Positions 7,395 through 15,296 of a stretch of 36,458 bases of DNA are shown piece after piece. The stretch lies in NCBI RefSeq assembly GCF_947039605.1, contig NZ_CAMQZG010000034.1, forward strand, positions 1 to 36,458, in the 5' to 3' direction. The DNA is from an uncultured Clostridium sp. GTDB taxonomy: Bacteria > Bacillota > Clostridia > Clostridiales > Clostridiaceae. Under the pieces are notes generated by a model. It ran no database searches. It was not told the DNA's origin and saw only the letters and a program-made list of their open reading frames with translations. Made by a program: the position numbers and the translations under genes. Position 1 is the stretch's first letter. The number at the start of each line of letters is the position of its first letter.

Positions 7395-8180
7395 TTAATA
7401 TTCATCTTCTTCATAACTAGATGAATATTCATCCTCTTCCTCGTCTTCTCGATAGCTATCATAACCATCTTCTTCTTGAAAATCATCATATTCTCTTGTA
7501 TTATATGAAACATCCATCTCATCATACATATTCTCTGAACCTTTGTAAGATGCTTTTATATTAAATAAATATTTATCCAAGAAATTCAAAAGCTCTATAG
7601 TATCATCTTCTCTATCTTCTATAACCTCAATTTCTTCATCTAGTTCAAGTCCATTGCACTCATATATCATTATTGTATCTTTTAATAATACCTCTATGCT
7701 ACTACCTAAAACATATTTAACTGAATTTGCTTTAGGATCACCAATATTTATTACCTGTCCTATAGTGCCCTCTTTGCCTGGATTAAGATCTACTGCAAGA
7801 TATGTATTCATATTATTATATGCAAAAGGTATCCATTTTTCATCAAAACCTATAGTTTTAACCTTGCCATCCTCTGAAGATTTAAATTCTATGTTATCTA
7901 ATTGACCTGCTTCTAAAATCTTCTTATTTGACTTCCATTCAGTTAACATATCTTCTAATGAAATAAGTTCAAATCCTAAAATAGCACCCAGTCCAACAGT
8001 TCCGTTGTTAGATAAATATAAAGCTTTCAATTCACTTGGAAACTTTATATTCATAACATCTTCAACTTCTTCTATCTTTGTAATTCTAACACCTCTATCT
8101 AATGAGTCTATTGAGAATGTTTTTATATTTTCTTCCATTATTTCTAAAATTTCTTCCCATAATGATTTAACTATCTTCAT
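7395..8180 (-). CDS. SMI1/KNR4 (SUKH) family protein with acidic tail
   Basis: 261 residues. Residues about 35-180 carry SUKH landmarks: FPSELKALYLSNNG (47-60), a WIPFA core (about 116) and LAVDLNPGKEGTIGQVI (about 128-144). SUKH proteins often act as immunity proteins against polymorphic toxins in bacteria, but many are of unknown role. The last 80 residues are a low-complexity, strongly acidic region (Glu, Asp, Tyr and Ser), such as DEEEDEYSSSYEEDEY, which could mimic nucleic acid or bind a basic partner. No toxin gene is adjacent. AAAGGAG precedes the ATG. A second SUKH gene with a different C-terminus is at 26072. Confidence 0.85.
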   Translation of the reverse strand: MKIVKSLWEEILEIMEENIKTFSIDSLDRGVRITKIEEVEDVMNIKFPSELKALYLSNNGTVGLGAILGFELISLEDMLTEWKSNKKILEAGQLDNIEFKSSEDGKVKTIGFDEKWIPFAYNNMNTYLAVDLNPGKEGTIGQVINIGDPKANSVKYVLGSSIEVLLKDTIMIYECNGLELDEEIEVIEDREDDTIELLNFLDKYLFNIKASYKGSENMYDEMDVSYNTREYDDFQEEDGYDSYREDEEEDEYSSSYEEDEY

Positions 8181-8307
8181 TGCAATTCTCCTTTGTCAAA
8201 ACGCCTAAATTCATCAAAACCATTCAGAGTTTTTGTCGTTTTATTTGTTTTTTATTTTGTTACTTTTAATTATAATAAAAAATCTGCTCGAATTCTACAT
8301 ATTTTTC

Positions 8308-8353
8308 AAAAAAAGAAGAAGAAAAAGCATCTTGCTTTTTTTCTTCTTCTTTT
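8308..8353 (-). terminator. Terminator after the 170-residue gene
   Basis: A purine arm AAAAGAAGAAGAAAAAGCA faces TGCTTTTTTTCTTCTTC around a 3-base loop; the minus-strand tail is TTTTTTTGAAAAA. Confidence 0.8.
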
Positions 8354-8355
8354 CT

Positions 8356-8868
8356 TTATGACTGACTATTATTTGTATTTTGTGCACCTGCAAGAACATT
8401 TTCAGCATCTGAAATAGCTCTCATTGCATTTTGATAATTCTCTACTGTTTGACCTGGATTTTTATCATACCCATTAGTTGCTATTTCATTAGCATCTGTT
8501 ATTACTTGTTTATAAGATGGTTGTACTTTAGATTCTAAGACAGTTTTTATCTGAGTATATCTATCTTGACCAATATCACTTTTCACACTGTCTAAATCAG
8601 TAATCATTCCTGTGAATAATGAATCTTGACTTCCACCAATTTGTTTAATTTGGCTTTTTAATTGTGCTATATCAGTTGTTTCTTCATCTTTATACAGGTT
8701 TGTTGTAAGTTCCTGCAACTGATTTAATTTTTGAACCTGTGTTTGAGAATAAGTAGATGGGTCTACATTACTAGTAGATGTTTTAGGTTTTGTAAAAACA
8801 CCTGCTATAAGTATACCAATTCCAAGTATAATCGCTATTATAATTCCTATTTTTTTACCTTTTGTCAT
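8356..8868 (-). CDS. Membrane-anchored helical protein of unknown function
   Basis: 170 residues. A single N-terminal helix (about 6-25, IGIIIAIILGIGILIAG) follows a short basic stretch, so the remaining domain lies outside the membrane. That domain is helical, rich in Gln, Asn, Ser, Thr and Asp, and lacks cysteine. No family recognised. AGGAG lies 10 bases before the ATG. The gene at 8967-9485, also an N-anchored helical protein, is 98 bases upstream with no clear terminator, so the two may be co-expressed. Confidence 0.65.
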   Translation of the reverse strand: MTKGKKIGIIIAIILGIGILIAGVFTKPKTSTSNVDPSTYSQTQVQKLNQLQELTTNLYKDEETTDIAQLKSQIKQIGGSQDSLFTGMITDLDSVKSDIGQDRYTQIKTVLESKVQPSYKQVITDANEIATNGYDKNPGQTVENYQNAMRAISDAENVLAGAQNTNNSQS

Positions 8869-8966
8869 TTGTTAAAGTCTCCTAAAAGTAAGTTTTTTTT
8901 GTTATTTCAAATATAGTCTCATAATTCCTCTTAATTCTATCACAACTTAATTTTTTTATAAACCTT

Positions 8967-9485
8967 TTAGTTAATTTCAAATGTTTCTACTAATTTTTCT
9001 ATCTTTAGTTTAGTTTCTAAAATTTCCTTTTCTTTTATTGATGCTTCTTCATATTTTTCTTTTGTATTCTTAATAATATATTCCTCACACAAGCCTATAT
9101 AATCTCTAACTAAAGTATTAAATATAGTTACCTCATTTCTAAATAAATCTAAATTCAAAAATTCTTTTTTATCTTTTACAGCTTCTAACTTATCATTTAA
9201 CTGAGCTATTTCAACTAAATTCATTTTCACTCTAGAACTATCTTTTTGAGCCTCAATTTCTGTTTTTAATGTACTTATATCTACAGATATAGTATTTATC
9301 TCTTTTACTATATATTCTACAAACCCACCGCCTTTTTTGCTTATTATAGCCGTTGTTTCTATAACTATAGCCTCTTCCTTATGATTAGATATATACTCCT
9401 CTACGCTAGACTTAGCCACTAAAATAACATTCGTTCCCCAAAATACTGCTACAGCTAAAAGTAATAATTTTAATATTTTTTTCAT
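8967..9485 (-). CDS. Secreted or anchored coiled-coil protein of unknown function
   Basis: 172 residues with a basic start and hydrophobic segment (about 5-24) that could be a signal peptide or anchor. The remainder is charged and helical with coiled-coil character (for example residues 65-105 and 140-168). No motif recognised. ATG is preceded by TAGGAG. It is the first gene of the minus-strand run that ends at 8356, and it is divergent from the secreted protein at 9717. Confidence 0.6.
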   Translation of the reverse strand: MKKILKLLLLAVAVFWGTNVILVAKSSVEEYISNHKEEAIVIETTAIISKKGGGFVEYIVKEINTISVDISTLKTEIEAQKDSSRVKMNLVEIAQLNDKLEAVKDKKEFLNLDLFRNEVTIFNTLVRDYIGLCEEYIIKNTKEKYEEASIKEKEILETKLKIEKLVETFEIN

Positions 9486-9615
9486 TATTAACTACTCCTA
9501 AATTTTTTTTCAAATCATTTTATTTATTATATGATTCATTATACATAATTAGTATAATTTTACATCATTTAACAGTCAATTGTTTGTCGAACGACTTTTA
9601 TCTTTTTTGTAATAA

Positions 9616-9677
9616 TTTAGTAATACTTAAATTGTAAATAAATTTTTGAAAAGTTTTATAATTTAAGTATTACTAAA
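9616..9677. promoter_or_regulatory. 18-bp perfect inverted repeat upstream of secreted protein gene
   Basis: TTTAGTAATACTTAAATT (9616-9633) is repeated in inverted form at 9660-9677 with 26 bases between. A TATAAT-like sequence lies at 9657-9662. The inner core TTAGTAATA also occurs as a palindrome upstream of the paralogous gene at 10548, which suggests an operator for a common regulator. Confidence 0.55.
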
Positions 9678-9716
9678 CATAAAAAATTTAAGAGATAAGA
9701 AGAAAGGGTCTAGCAA

Positions 9717-10400
9717 ATGAAAAAATCACTTATAACTATCGGACTTGCAACTACATTAATAGTTGGTGGCACAGCAATTTATTCTGTAAATCAAAATCCT
9801 TTAAAAAATAAAAATATATCTTATACACAAACTTTAAAGACCTCCCAAACACAAAAAAATATACTCACAAATAATTCAACCATTACTAACATTGCAAACT
9901 TATCAAAAAAAACCACGACCTCGTCTTCACTTAATAATTCTGAAACTTATGCTAGACTTCAAGAAATAGTTAATAAAACCTCAGATAAAAATACTGCTTT
10001 TATTACAAATCTAGATGATTATAAAATTATAAATGGGCATAAATATTATAATGTTTATGAATATTATATAGGTGAAAAATCTAAAGATTGGATTTGTAAT
10101 GGAAACTATAGTAACTTTATAGGTGCAAGATATTTAGATGTAGATGGTCATGGACTCAATAAACAATTCAATCAAAGTTTTCCAAATAAATCATTAGCTC
10201 AAAAAAAAGAATACCTAGAAATGCTTGCAAAACAATTTTCTAAGTATATTCCTAATAATTCTTCAAAGATTTCAATAGACATGAATAAAAAAATCGACTT
10301 TGAAGGTTATCAGTGTTACTTTGTCACTATAGGTTCTAAAAGTTTTTATATGACACCAGCAGGATTTATATATATAAATAAACAGCAATCATTTTATTAA
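9717..10400 (+). CDS. Secreted protein of unknown function, paralogue of the next gene
   Basis: 227 residues with a typical signal peptide or anchor (about 4-24). A long Ser/Thr/Asn/Lys linker (about 35-75) is followed by a domain containing TNLDDYKIINGHKYYNVYEYY (about 100-120). A matching block, VNLNNFVTYEGIRYYRVYNYY, occurs in the protein at 10548, so the two are diverged copies. A single cysteine pair (in WICNG and YQCYF) might form a disulfide. AGAAAGGG precedes the ATG. Family not recognised; likely a surface or secreted factor. Confidence 0.7.
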   Translation: MKKSLITIGLATTLIVGGTAIYSVNQNPLKNKNISYTQTLKTSQTQKNILTNNSTITNIANLSKKTTTSSSLNNSETYARLQEIVNKTSDKNTAFITNLDDYKIINGHKYYNVYEYYIGEKSKDWICNGNYSNFIGARYLDVDGHGLNKQFNQSFPNKSLAQKKEYLEMLAKQFSKYIPNNSSKISIDMNKKIDFEGYQCYFVTIGSKSFYMTPAGFIYINKQQSFY

Positions 10401-10462
10401 AACTAAAAAACAGTACCCTAAAAGTAGTGTTTTATTTTACTTTTTTACTTTTTCTTAAACAA

Positions 10463-10527
10463 TTAGTAATATATATGGCTATATTACTAAATTAAAAAAC
10501 TATATATTTGTATTAGTAAATATATAG
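10463..10527. promoter_or_regulatory. Two palindromes in the promoter region of the 10548 gene
   Basis: TTAGTAATATA (10463-10473) is inverted at 10480-10490 with a 6-base spacer. CTATATATTT (10500-10509) is inverted at 10518-10527 with an 8-base spacer that contains another TATTAGT. The TTAGTAATA half-site is shared with the repeat at 9616-9677. Confidence 0.5.
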
Positions 10528-10547
10528 AGAACAAAAGGGGATAACAA

Positions 10548-11501
10548 ATGAAAAAGATATTAATCTGGATTTGTATACTAGCCTTTGCAGGTATTATAGA
10601 TACTTGTTTTTATGTGATTAAATCTAGTGAAAGTATTGAAAATATGCATAATACTACTGTAGCACAAACTACTGCAACTGGAATGCAAACACCAACACAT
10701 GCAAAACCTAAAGAAAGTGTCGTAGGCGCTTTATTTTCAAGTGATGGACCTTCACATTCTAAGCTTGTATCAGAAAATGCAAAATATAATTTAACAAATT
10801 CTGAAATGGAACTTTATAATAACTCTGCAACATTTTCAGCAGCAGCAACTACTTTATATACTAAATTAGAAGAAAGTGTATATACCTCTTATAACGTAGA
10901 TAAATTAGGGTATAGAACAGTTGTTAACTTAAATAATTTTGTTACTTATGAAGGAATTCGATACTATAGAGTTTATAATTATTATTCAATGCCAATGGAA
11001 GGTACTTTAGCTAATCCAGAAGGATTAACAAATCCTAACGGAACTATCTATAATTATACTGGCCTTTTAAGTACATATTACATTTGTGCATCAGGACAGC
11101 AATTAAATGTTAAAGAAGCTCAATCTGATGGGACACAAAACCCACTAAATTCTGGTCTTTCACAAACTCAAACTGAAAATCAAATAAAAAAAGTCATGAC
11201 TGAGTATGTAAAAGGTAAAACCTCTATGCCAGGTGTAACTGCTTCTGTGTATTTAAATTCAAATACTATAGTTTCAGGTAAAACTTATTATCAGACTACT
11301 CTAACATGCCCAAGTGGAAAACAAAACGAATTCCAACTTAGAGGTTCAGAACATGAAGCAATAATGTTTGCAGATCCAAGCGGAAGAATATGGCAAACAA
11401 AAGATCAGGCATATTTATATTCTGGATATTACTATGAAGGTTTAAGATTTGATGGACAAACATTCTTCTATAACGCTTTTAATAAAAAGTGGGGTAAATA
11501 A
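10548..11501 (+). CDS. Larger secreted paralogue of unknown function
   Basis: 317 residues. An N-terminal helix (about 3-24) serves as signal or anchor, followed by a Thr/Ala/Pro-rich linker to about 65. Two similar blocks follow: VNLNNFVTYEGIRYYRVYNYY (about 126-146) and, near 248-262, GKTYYQTTLTCPSGK; each resembles part of the neighbour at 9717. The C-terminal region is aromatic and glycine-rich (YLYSGYYYEGLRFDGQTFFY), consistent with a beta-rich extracellular domain. GGGG lies 9 bases before the ATG. No enzyme motif recognised. Confidence 0.7.
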   Translation: MKKILIWICILAFAGIIDTCFYVIKSSESIENMHNTTVAQTTATGMQTPTHAKPKESVVGALFSSDGPSHSKLVSENAKYNLTNSEMELYNNSATFSAAATTLYTKLEESVYTSYNVDKLGYRTVVNLNNFVTYEGIRYYRVYNYYSMPMEGTLANPEGLTNPNGTIYNYTGLLSTYYICASGQQLNVKEAQSDGTQNPLNSGLSQTQTENQIKKVMTEYVKGKTSMPGVTASVYLNSNTIVSGKTYYQTTLTCPSGKQNEFQLRGSEHEAIMFADPSGRIWQTKDQAYLYSGYYYEGLRFDGQTFFYNAFNKKWGK

Positions 11502-11540
11502 AAAAACAAACCAGCATTTTCTAAATGCTGGTTTGTTTTT
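11502..11540. terminator. Bidirectional terminator between converging genes
   Basis: AAAAACAAACCAGCATTT pairs perfectly with its complement over 18 bp around a 3-base loop; both strands end in T-runs. It serves the plus gene ending at 11501 and the minus gene ending at 11539. Confidence 0.92.
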
Positions 11541-12729
11541 ATTTTAATTTATTTTTAGCATAAGATAATGCATTCTCTAAATTACCATTATCTTTACCTG
11601 CACCTTGTGCTAAATAATGACCTCCGCCACCTTTTCCATCTATTAATGTTATACAATCTTTAAGCATAGAACCCACATTAATATTTTTAATATTCTTAGA
11701 TGCTGCAAATACTATATTTACTCTACTCTCATTTTTAACTGCAAATAAAATAACTATATTTTCTTCTTCTGTAAGTTTTGTAGCAAGTCTACTTATATAC
11801 TTAATATCTTCATTTTCATATATTTTTTCTATAAGCGCAATACCTTGAATATTTTCTGCACCCTCAAGCATTTCTTTCATTTCATACTTTGCGATATCTT
11901 GTTCTACTTTTAATTTTGATGATAATGCTTCTGAAAGCTTTTCATGTATATTTTTTATACTATTTATTGCTTCTTTTTCATTACTACTTAAATATTTACA
12001 AATTTCTCTTGCAAACTCATCTTTACTTAATGCATCATCAATAGCTCTTGTTCCTGCAAGATATTCTATTCTTGTATTTCCTTTATTTTTCTCAAACTTT
12101 TTAATCTTTATATGTCTAAGTTCAATAGTTGATGCGGGGTGTAAACCACAACAAGCATTTATATCTAAATCACCAATTTTTAAAATTCTTATTTCATCCT
12201 CAGTGTTTGGAAGTGCTCTTCTTATTTTTAATTTTTTAAGTTCTTTTTTTGTAGGTGTTAAAAACTCAACTTTAATAGCCTCGCTAATTTTTTCATTTGC
12301 AAGCTTCTCTACATCTCTAATTTGCTCCTCTGTAAGTATTCCTTCAATATCAACTGTACTAATTTTTTCACCTAAATGAATACTTACTGTATTTACATTA
12401 AATAAAGTATAAAAGCATCCTGATAAAACATGTTGCCCAAAATGCTGCTGCATTCCATCAAATCTTCTATTCCAATCAATTTCACATTTTACTCTATGTA
12501 TCTTTATAGGTTTTTTTTCTGTTACATGATAAACTACTCCATCTTTTTCATAAATATCTATAACTTCATGATTATCTATTTTACCTCTATCTGCAGATTG
12601 TCCACCGCCACCTGGGAAGAATGCTGTTTTATCTAAAATAACATGAAATCTTCCATTCTCTTCTTTTACTTCTTCTACCTCAGCTACAAATTCTTTTATG
12701 TACTGATCTTCATAATAAAGTTTTTCCAT
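11539..12729 (-). CDS. AlaX-type alanyl-tRNA editing protein with DHHA1 domain
   Basis: Trans-editing enzyme that hydrolyses mischarged Ser-tRNA(Ala) (and possibly Gly-tRNA(Ala)), protecting translation. In the 396-residue protein, FFPGGGGQSADRG (38-49) and the zinc ligands HFGQH (96-100) and CCGLH (193-197) match the editing domain of alanyl-tRNA synthetase. Residues about 250-396 form a helical linker and a DHHA1 domain with GKGGGGHYLAQGAG. The length marks it as a long AlaX form, without the aminoacylation domain. An upstream in-frame TTG at 12744 would add five residues, but GGAGG lies between it and the ATG at 12727-12729, so the ATG is the start. Confidence 0.93.
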   Translation of the reverse strand: MEKLYYEDQYIKEFVAEVEEVKEENGRFHVILDKTAFFPGGGGQSADRGKIDNHEVIDIYEKDGVVYHVTEKKPIKIHRVKCEIDWNRRFDGMQQHFGQHVLSGCFYTLFNVNTVSIHLGEKISTVDIEGILTEEQIRDVEKLANEKISEAIKVEFLTPTKKELKKLKIRRALPNTEDEIRILKIGDLDINACCGLHPASTIELRHIKIKKFEKNKGNTRIEYLAGTRAIDDALSKDEFAREICKYLSSNEKEAINSIKNIHEKLSEALSSKLKVEQDIAKYEMKEMLEGAENIQGIALIEKIYENEDIKYISRLATKLTEEENIVILFAVKNESRVNIVFAASKNIKNINVGSMLKDCITLIDGKGGGGHYLAQGAGKDNGNLENALSYAKNKLK

Positions 12730-12746
12730 TTGTATATCCTCCAAAC

Positions 12747-12795
12747 AATTTATATATAGTTTATTATATCAGATAAAATAAACTATATATAAATT
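12747..12795. promoter_or_regulatory. Perfect 19-bp inverted repeat in the alaX leader
   Basis: AATTTATATATAGTTTATT (12747-12765) and its exact complement (12777-12795) are separated by 11 bases. The repeat ends a few bases upstream of the GGAGG site of the AlaX gene, so it could be an operator or an mRNA hairpin acting on translation. Confidence 0.55.
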
Positions 12796-12830
12796 TTTAG
12801 ATTATTTACTACTCACTCTAAGTAGTTTTT

Positions 12831-12870
12831 AAAATAAGAATACTATTTCTTATTTTAGTTTTTCTTTTTT
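12831..12870 (+). terminator. Orphan plus-strand terminator-like hairpin
   Basis: AAAATAAGAA (12831-12840) pairs with TTCTTATTTT (12847-12856) and is followed on the plus strand by AGTTTTTCTTTTTTT. No plus-strand gene precedes it closely. Confidence 0.5.
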
Positions 12871-13197
12871 TGTATAAGTTCCTTGTTTAATATACTTTCA
12901 ATTTTTTATGATATATATCTTCATTTACGAGTATTTCTTTTACGATTAAATAAAGTTACTGAAATCCAAAAGAAAAAACAATAATCTTAATTTTCAATTT
13001 CCCCCATAAATATAAGCAATCATAAAATATTTATATTTCCTAAAAGTCAAATTACAAATATTTCTTTTTTTAGTTTTATTCTTGTTACTTTGAAGATTTA
13101 ATACTTTTTTTCTTTATAAATTGAAAATTTTACCTATTTATTTTCAATTAACCTATGTTTTATTAAATTTTGTTTCTTTTTCGTAAAATTTTTTTTA

Positions 13198-13226
13198 TTG
13201 ATATGTAAAAATAGTTAGTGTACTAT
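13198..13226 (+). promoter_or_regulatory. Sigma-A-type promoter of the permease gene
   Basis: TTGATA (13198-13203) and TACTAT (13221-13226) are 17 bases apart, predicting a start near 13233 and a leader of about 40 bases with a GGAG site before the ATG. Confidence 0.65.
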
Positions 13227-13272
13227 TGAATAGTAATGCAAAATAAAATTTAGTTATTTACAGGAGATAAGA

Positions 13273-14400
13273 ATGAATTCGAAAGATTTAGACAAAAATA
13301 AACTCACTGAATTCTTGAAAAAGGAAATAATATTAATCATAGCCGTAATATTAGCTATAATTTCGTCGTTTATATCTATGCCAAAGCTTAGTTATATAAA
13401 CTTTAAAGATTTAATACTTTTATTTAACTTAATGGTTGTTATAACTGGTCTTAAAGAATTTAAACTTCTAGACTTTATAGGAACAAAACTTCTACATAGG
13501 GATAAGAGCTTAAAGAGAATATATGCTGTAATGATATTTTTAACTTTCTTTAGTTCAATGCTTATAACAGATGATGTTGCTCTTATAACATTTGTACCGC
13601 TTAGTTTAGTTTTAGCTAAAAAAGCTAACTTTAACCCTGTAAAGCTTATAGTATTCCAAACAATAGCTGCAATCACAGGTTGTTCTTTAACACCTATGGG
13701 TAGCTCACAGAATCTATATATCTTTACACACTTTAATCTTACAAGTTCAGAATTTTTTGCAGTAACACTTCCAATAACAATAGTATCCTTTTTACTTTTA
13801 GTTGGATTTGTTATGTTCCAAAAAAATAAAACTTTAGATGTAAGTCTTGATGAAGTTGTAATTAATCAAAAGAAATTAATAGTTGTTTACTTAATATTAT
13901 TTTTATGTGTATTAGCATCTGTATTTCATTTAGTAAATTATAGATATGCTTTTGCAGCCGTAATAATTATTACTCTTATAATAGATAAAAAACTATTCCT
14001 TAGAGTTGATTATTCACTATTATTAACATTCACAGCATTTTTCGTATTTATTGGTAATGTATCTGCAATACCAGTAGTTAAAACTGTGATTTCAGGTCTT
14101 TTAGTAAATAATGTTCATACTTACTTTATAGGACTTGGAATAAGTCAGGTTATTAGTAACGTTCCTACAACATTACTACTTTCACCATTTACACATAATT
14201 ATCGTGCATTACTTCTTGGTGTAAATAATGGAGGCCTATTCTCACTTATTGGTTCTATGGCTAGTATAATTTCTTACAAATTTGCTATATCAGGAACAAA
14301 GACAACTCCTGGAAAATATATAGGAACATTTGCAATATACAGCTTGATAAGTCTTGCGGTATTAGTACCTGCATCATATATCATAATTAAATTCCTTTAG
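13273..14400 (+). CDS. SLC13/ArsB-type anion permease
   Basis: 375 residues, very hydrophobic, with about ten membrane segments. The paired landmarks MLITDDVALITFVPL (about 96-110) and QVISNVPTTLLLSPF (about 290-304), and the GSSQNLYI loop (about 142-149), are those of the ion transporter superfamily that includes ArsB, NhaD and SLC13/CitM proteins (Pfam PF03600). These export arsenite or move dicarboxylates, citrate or sulfate with Na+ or H+. The substrate is not decided by sequence, and no arsR, arsC or citrate enzyme gene is nearby. A TTGATA/TACTAT promoter precedes it and a hairpin terminator follows, so it is a single-gene unit. Confidence 0.8.
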   Translation: MNSKDLDKNKLTEFLKKEIILIIAVILAIISSFISMPKLSYINFKDLILLFNLMVVITGLKEFKLLDFIGTKLLHRDKSLKRIYAVMIFLTFFSSMLITDDVALITFVPLSLVLAKKANFNPVKLIVFQTIAAITGCSLTPMGSSQNLYIFTHFNLTSSEFFAVTLPITIVSFLLLVGFVMFQKNKTLDVSLDEVVINQKKLIVVYLILFLCVLASVFHLVNYRYAFAAVIIITLIIDKKLFLRVDYSLLLTFTAFFVFIGNVSAIPVVKTVISGLLVNNVHTYFIGLGISQVISNVPTTLLLSPFTHNYRALLLGVNNGGLFSLIGSMASIISYKFAISGTKTTPGKYIGTFAIYSLISLAVLVPASYIIIKFL

Positions 14401-14412
14401 AATTTAGGGCTA

Positions 14413-14466
14413 TTCATTAATGATATTTAGGATTTAACTTAATCATTTATGAAATGGTCTTTTTTA
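14413..14466 (+). terminator. Terminator of the permease gene
   Basis: TTCATTAATGAT pairs with ATCATTTATGAA (11 of 12 positions) around a 17-base loop, followed by TCTTTTTTATT. Confidence 0.7.
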
Positions 14467-14483
14467 TTAAAATTACATAATTA

Positions 14484-14528
14484 GAAGGGACTTTTATAAA
14501 ACTGATTAGCAGTATTATAGTCCCTTTT
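14484..14528 (+). terminator. Hairpin in the leader of the MgtC-like gene
   Basis: GAAGGGAC and GTCCCTTTT bracket an imperfect AT-rich stem, followed by TTTTACC. It lies 42 bases before the MgtC-family start codon and may be a second terminator or an attenuator. There is no room for an M-box riboswitch. Confidence 0.45.
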
Positions 14529-14570
14529 ACCATATACAAAAATATTTTAACTAATAATAAGGAGAAATTT

Positions 14571-15257
14571 ATGGCGCTTACAAATTATATGCTTACAAAT
14601 ATAAGCCTTCAATTTGACTTTGTACTAAGGCTTATTCTTGCTGCGTTCCTTGGAGGGCTCATTGGATATGAGAGAAATATACGTTCAAAAGAAGCTGGAC
14701 TTAGAACTCATATGCTTGTATCTCTTAGTTCTGCACTGCTAATGCTTGTATCTCAATATGGTTTTTTTGAAGTCATTCAAAAATATGTAGAAGTTGATCC
14801 TAGTCGTATTGCTGCTCAAGTTGTTTCTGGAATGGGATTTCTTGGTGCTGGTGTTATTTTTAAAGAAAGAGGTTCAATAAAAGGTTTATCGACAGCTGCT
14901 GGACTTTGGGGTGTTGCTGCCATTGGACTTGCCGTTGGCTCTGGTCTTTATATTCTTGGAATTGCCGCTACTATTTTGATTTTACTTGCTTTTGAAGTTG
15001 TAAATAAAGTTTCTAAAAAATCTTATACTTTAAGTATTGAATTACAAGTTGTAGCAACAGATTTATCATACTTAGAACTTAAAGATAATATTAAAAAAAA
15101 TTATAATAACATTATGTCTTATAGAGTTGAACACCAAGAATTTGGTGAGGTTGTAAACTTAAAATTCAGAGTTAAAAGTGAAGAGGATTTTAAAATTATA
15201 TTAGATGATATTCATTCTATTAAAAATTTAACACTAGATTACTATGAAATAATCTAA
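14571..15257 (+). CDS. MgtC/SapB family membrane protein
   Basis: 228 residues. The N-terminal 140 residues are the MgtC domain with about five helices and the usual motifs: GGLIGYERNIRSKEAGLRTH (28-47), MLVSL, AAQVVSGMGFLGAGVIF (about 81-97) and LSTAAGLWGVAAIGLAVG. Residues 150-228 form a soluble ACT-like C-terminal domain. MgtC proteins modulate membrane ATP synthase, phosphate or magnesium homeostasis in pathogens; in Gram-positive bacteria the role is less clear. It is not itself an Mg2+ transporter. AAGGAG lies 7 bases before the ATG. A bidirectional terminator follows directly. Confidence 0.9.
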   Translation: MALTNYMLTNISLQFDFVLRLILAAFLGGLIGYERNIRSKEAGLRTHMLVSLSSALLMLVSQYGFFEVIQKYVEVDPSRIAAQVVSGMGFLGAGVIFKERGSIKGLSTAAGLWGVAAIGLAVGSGLYILGIAATILILLAFEVVNKVSKKSYTLSIELQVVATDLSYLELKDNIKKNYNNIMSYRVEHQEFGEVVNLKFRVKSEEDFKIILDDIHSIKNLTLDYYEII

Positions 15258-15294
15258 AAAATAGACAAGTATTTTATTTATACTTGTCTATTTT
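15258..15294. terminator. Bidirectional terminator, 15-bp perfect stem
   Basis: AAAATAGACAAGTAT pairs with ATACTTGTCTATTTT around 7 bases; it separates converging genes ending at 15257 and 15297. Confidence 0.9.
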
Positions 15295-15296
15295 AT

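Larger units (their letters stand above)
12730..13272. other. 543-bp AT-rich divergent region between alaX and permease genes
   Basis: No credible reading frame. It contains, in order, a 19-bp perfect inverted repeat (12747-12795), a short ACTACT/AGTAGT hairpin near 12808-12826, a terminator-like hairpin (12831-12856) with a plus-strand T-rich tail, ATTTTCAATT repeats near 12990, 13119 and 13140, and the permease promoter at 13198-13226. The rest I cannot interpret. Confidence 0.6.

Noticed and set aside
9580-9600. GTCG-AA-CGAC as a LexA-type SOS box
   Set aside because: The arms are only 4 bases and the sequence does not match the Gram-positive consensus; no SOS gene follows.
12770-13272. 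T-box leader between alaX and the permease gene
   Set aside because: No TGGNACCGCG antiterminator sequence and no specifier-loop arrangement could be found.
14467-14570. M-box (magnesium) riboswitch before the MgtC-like gene
   Set aside because: The leader is too short and only a simple hairpin is seen.
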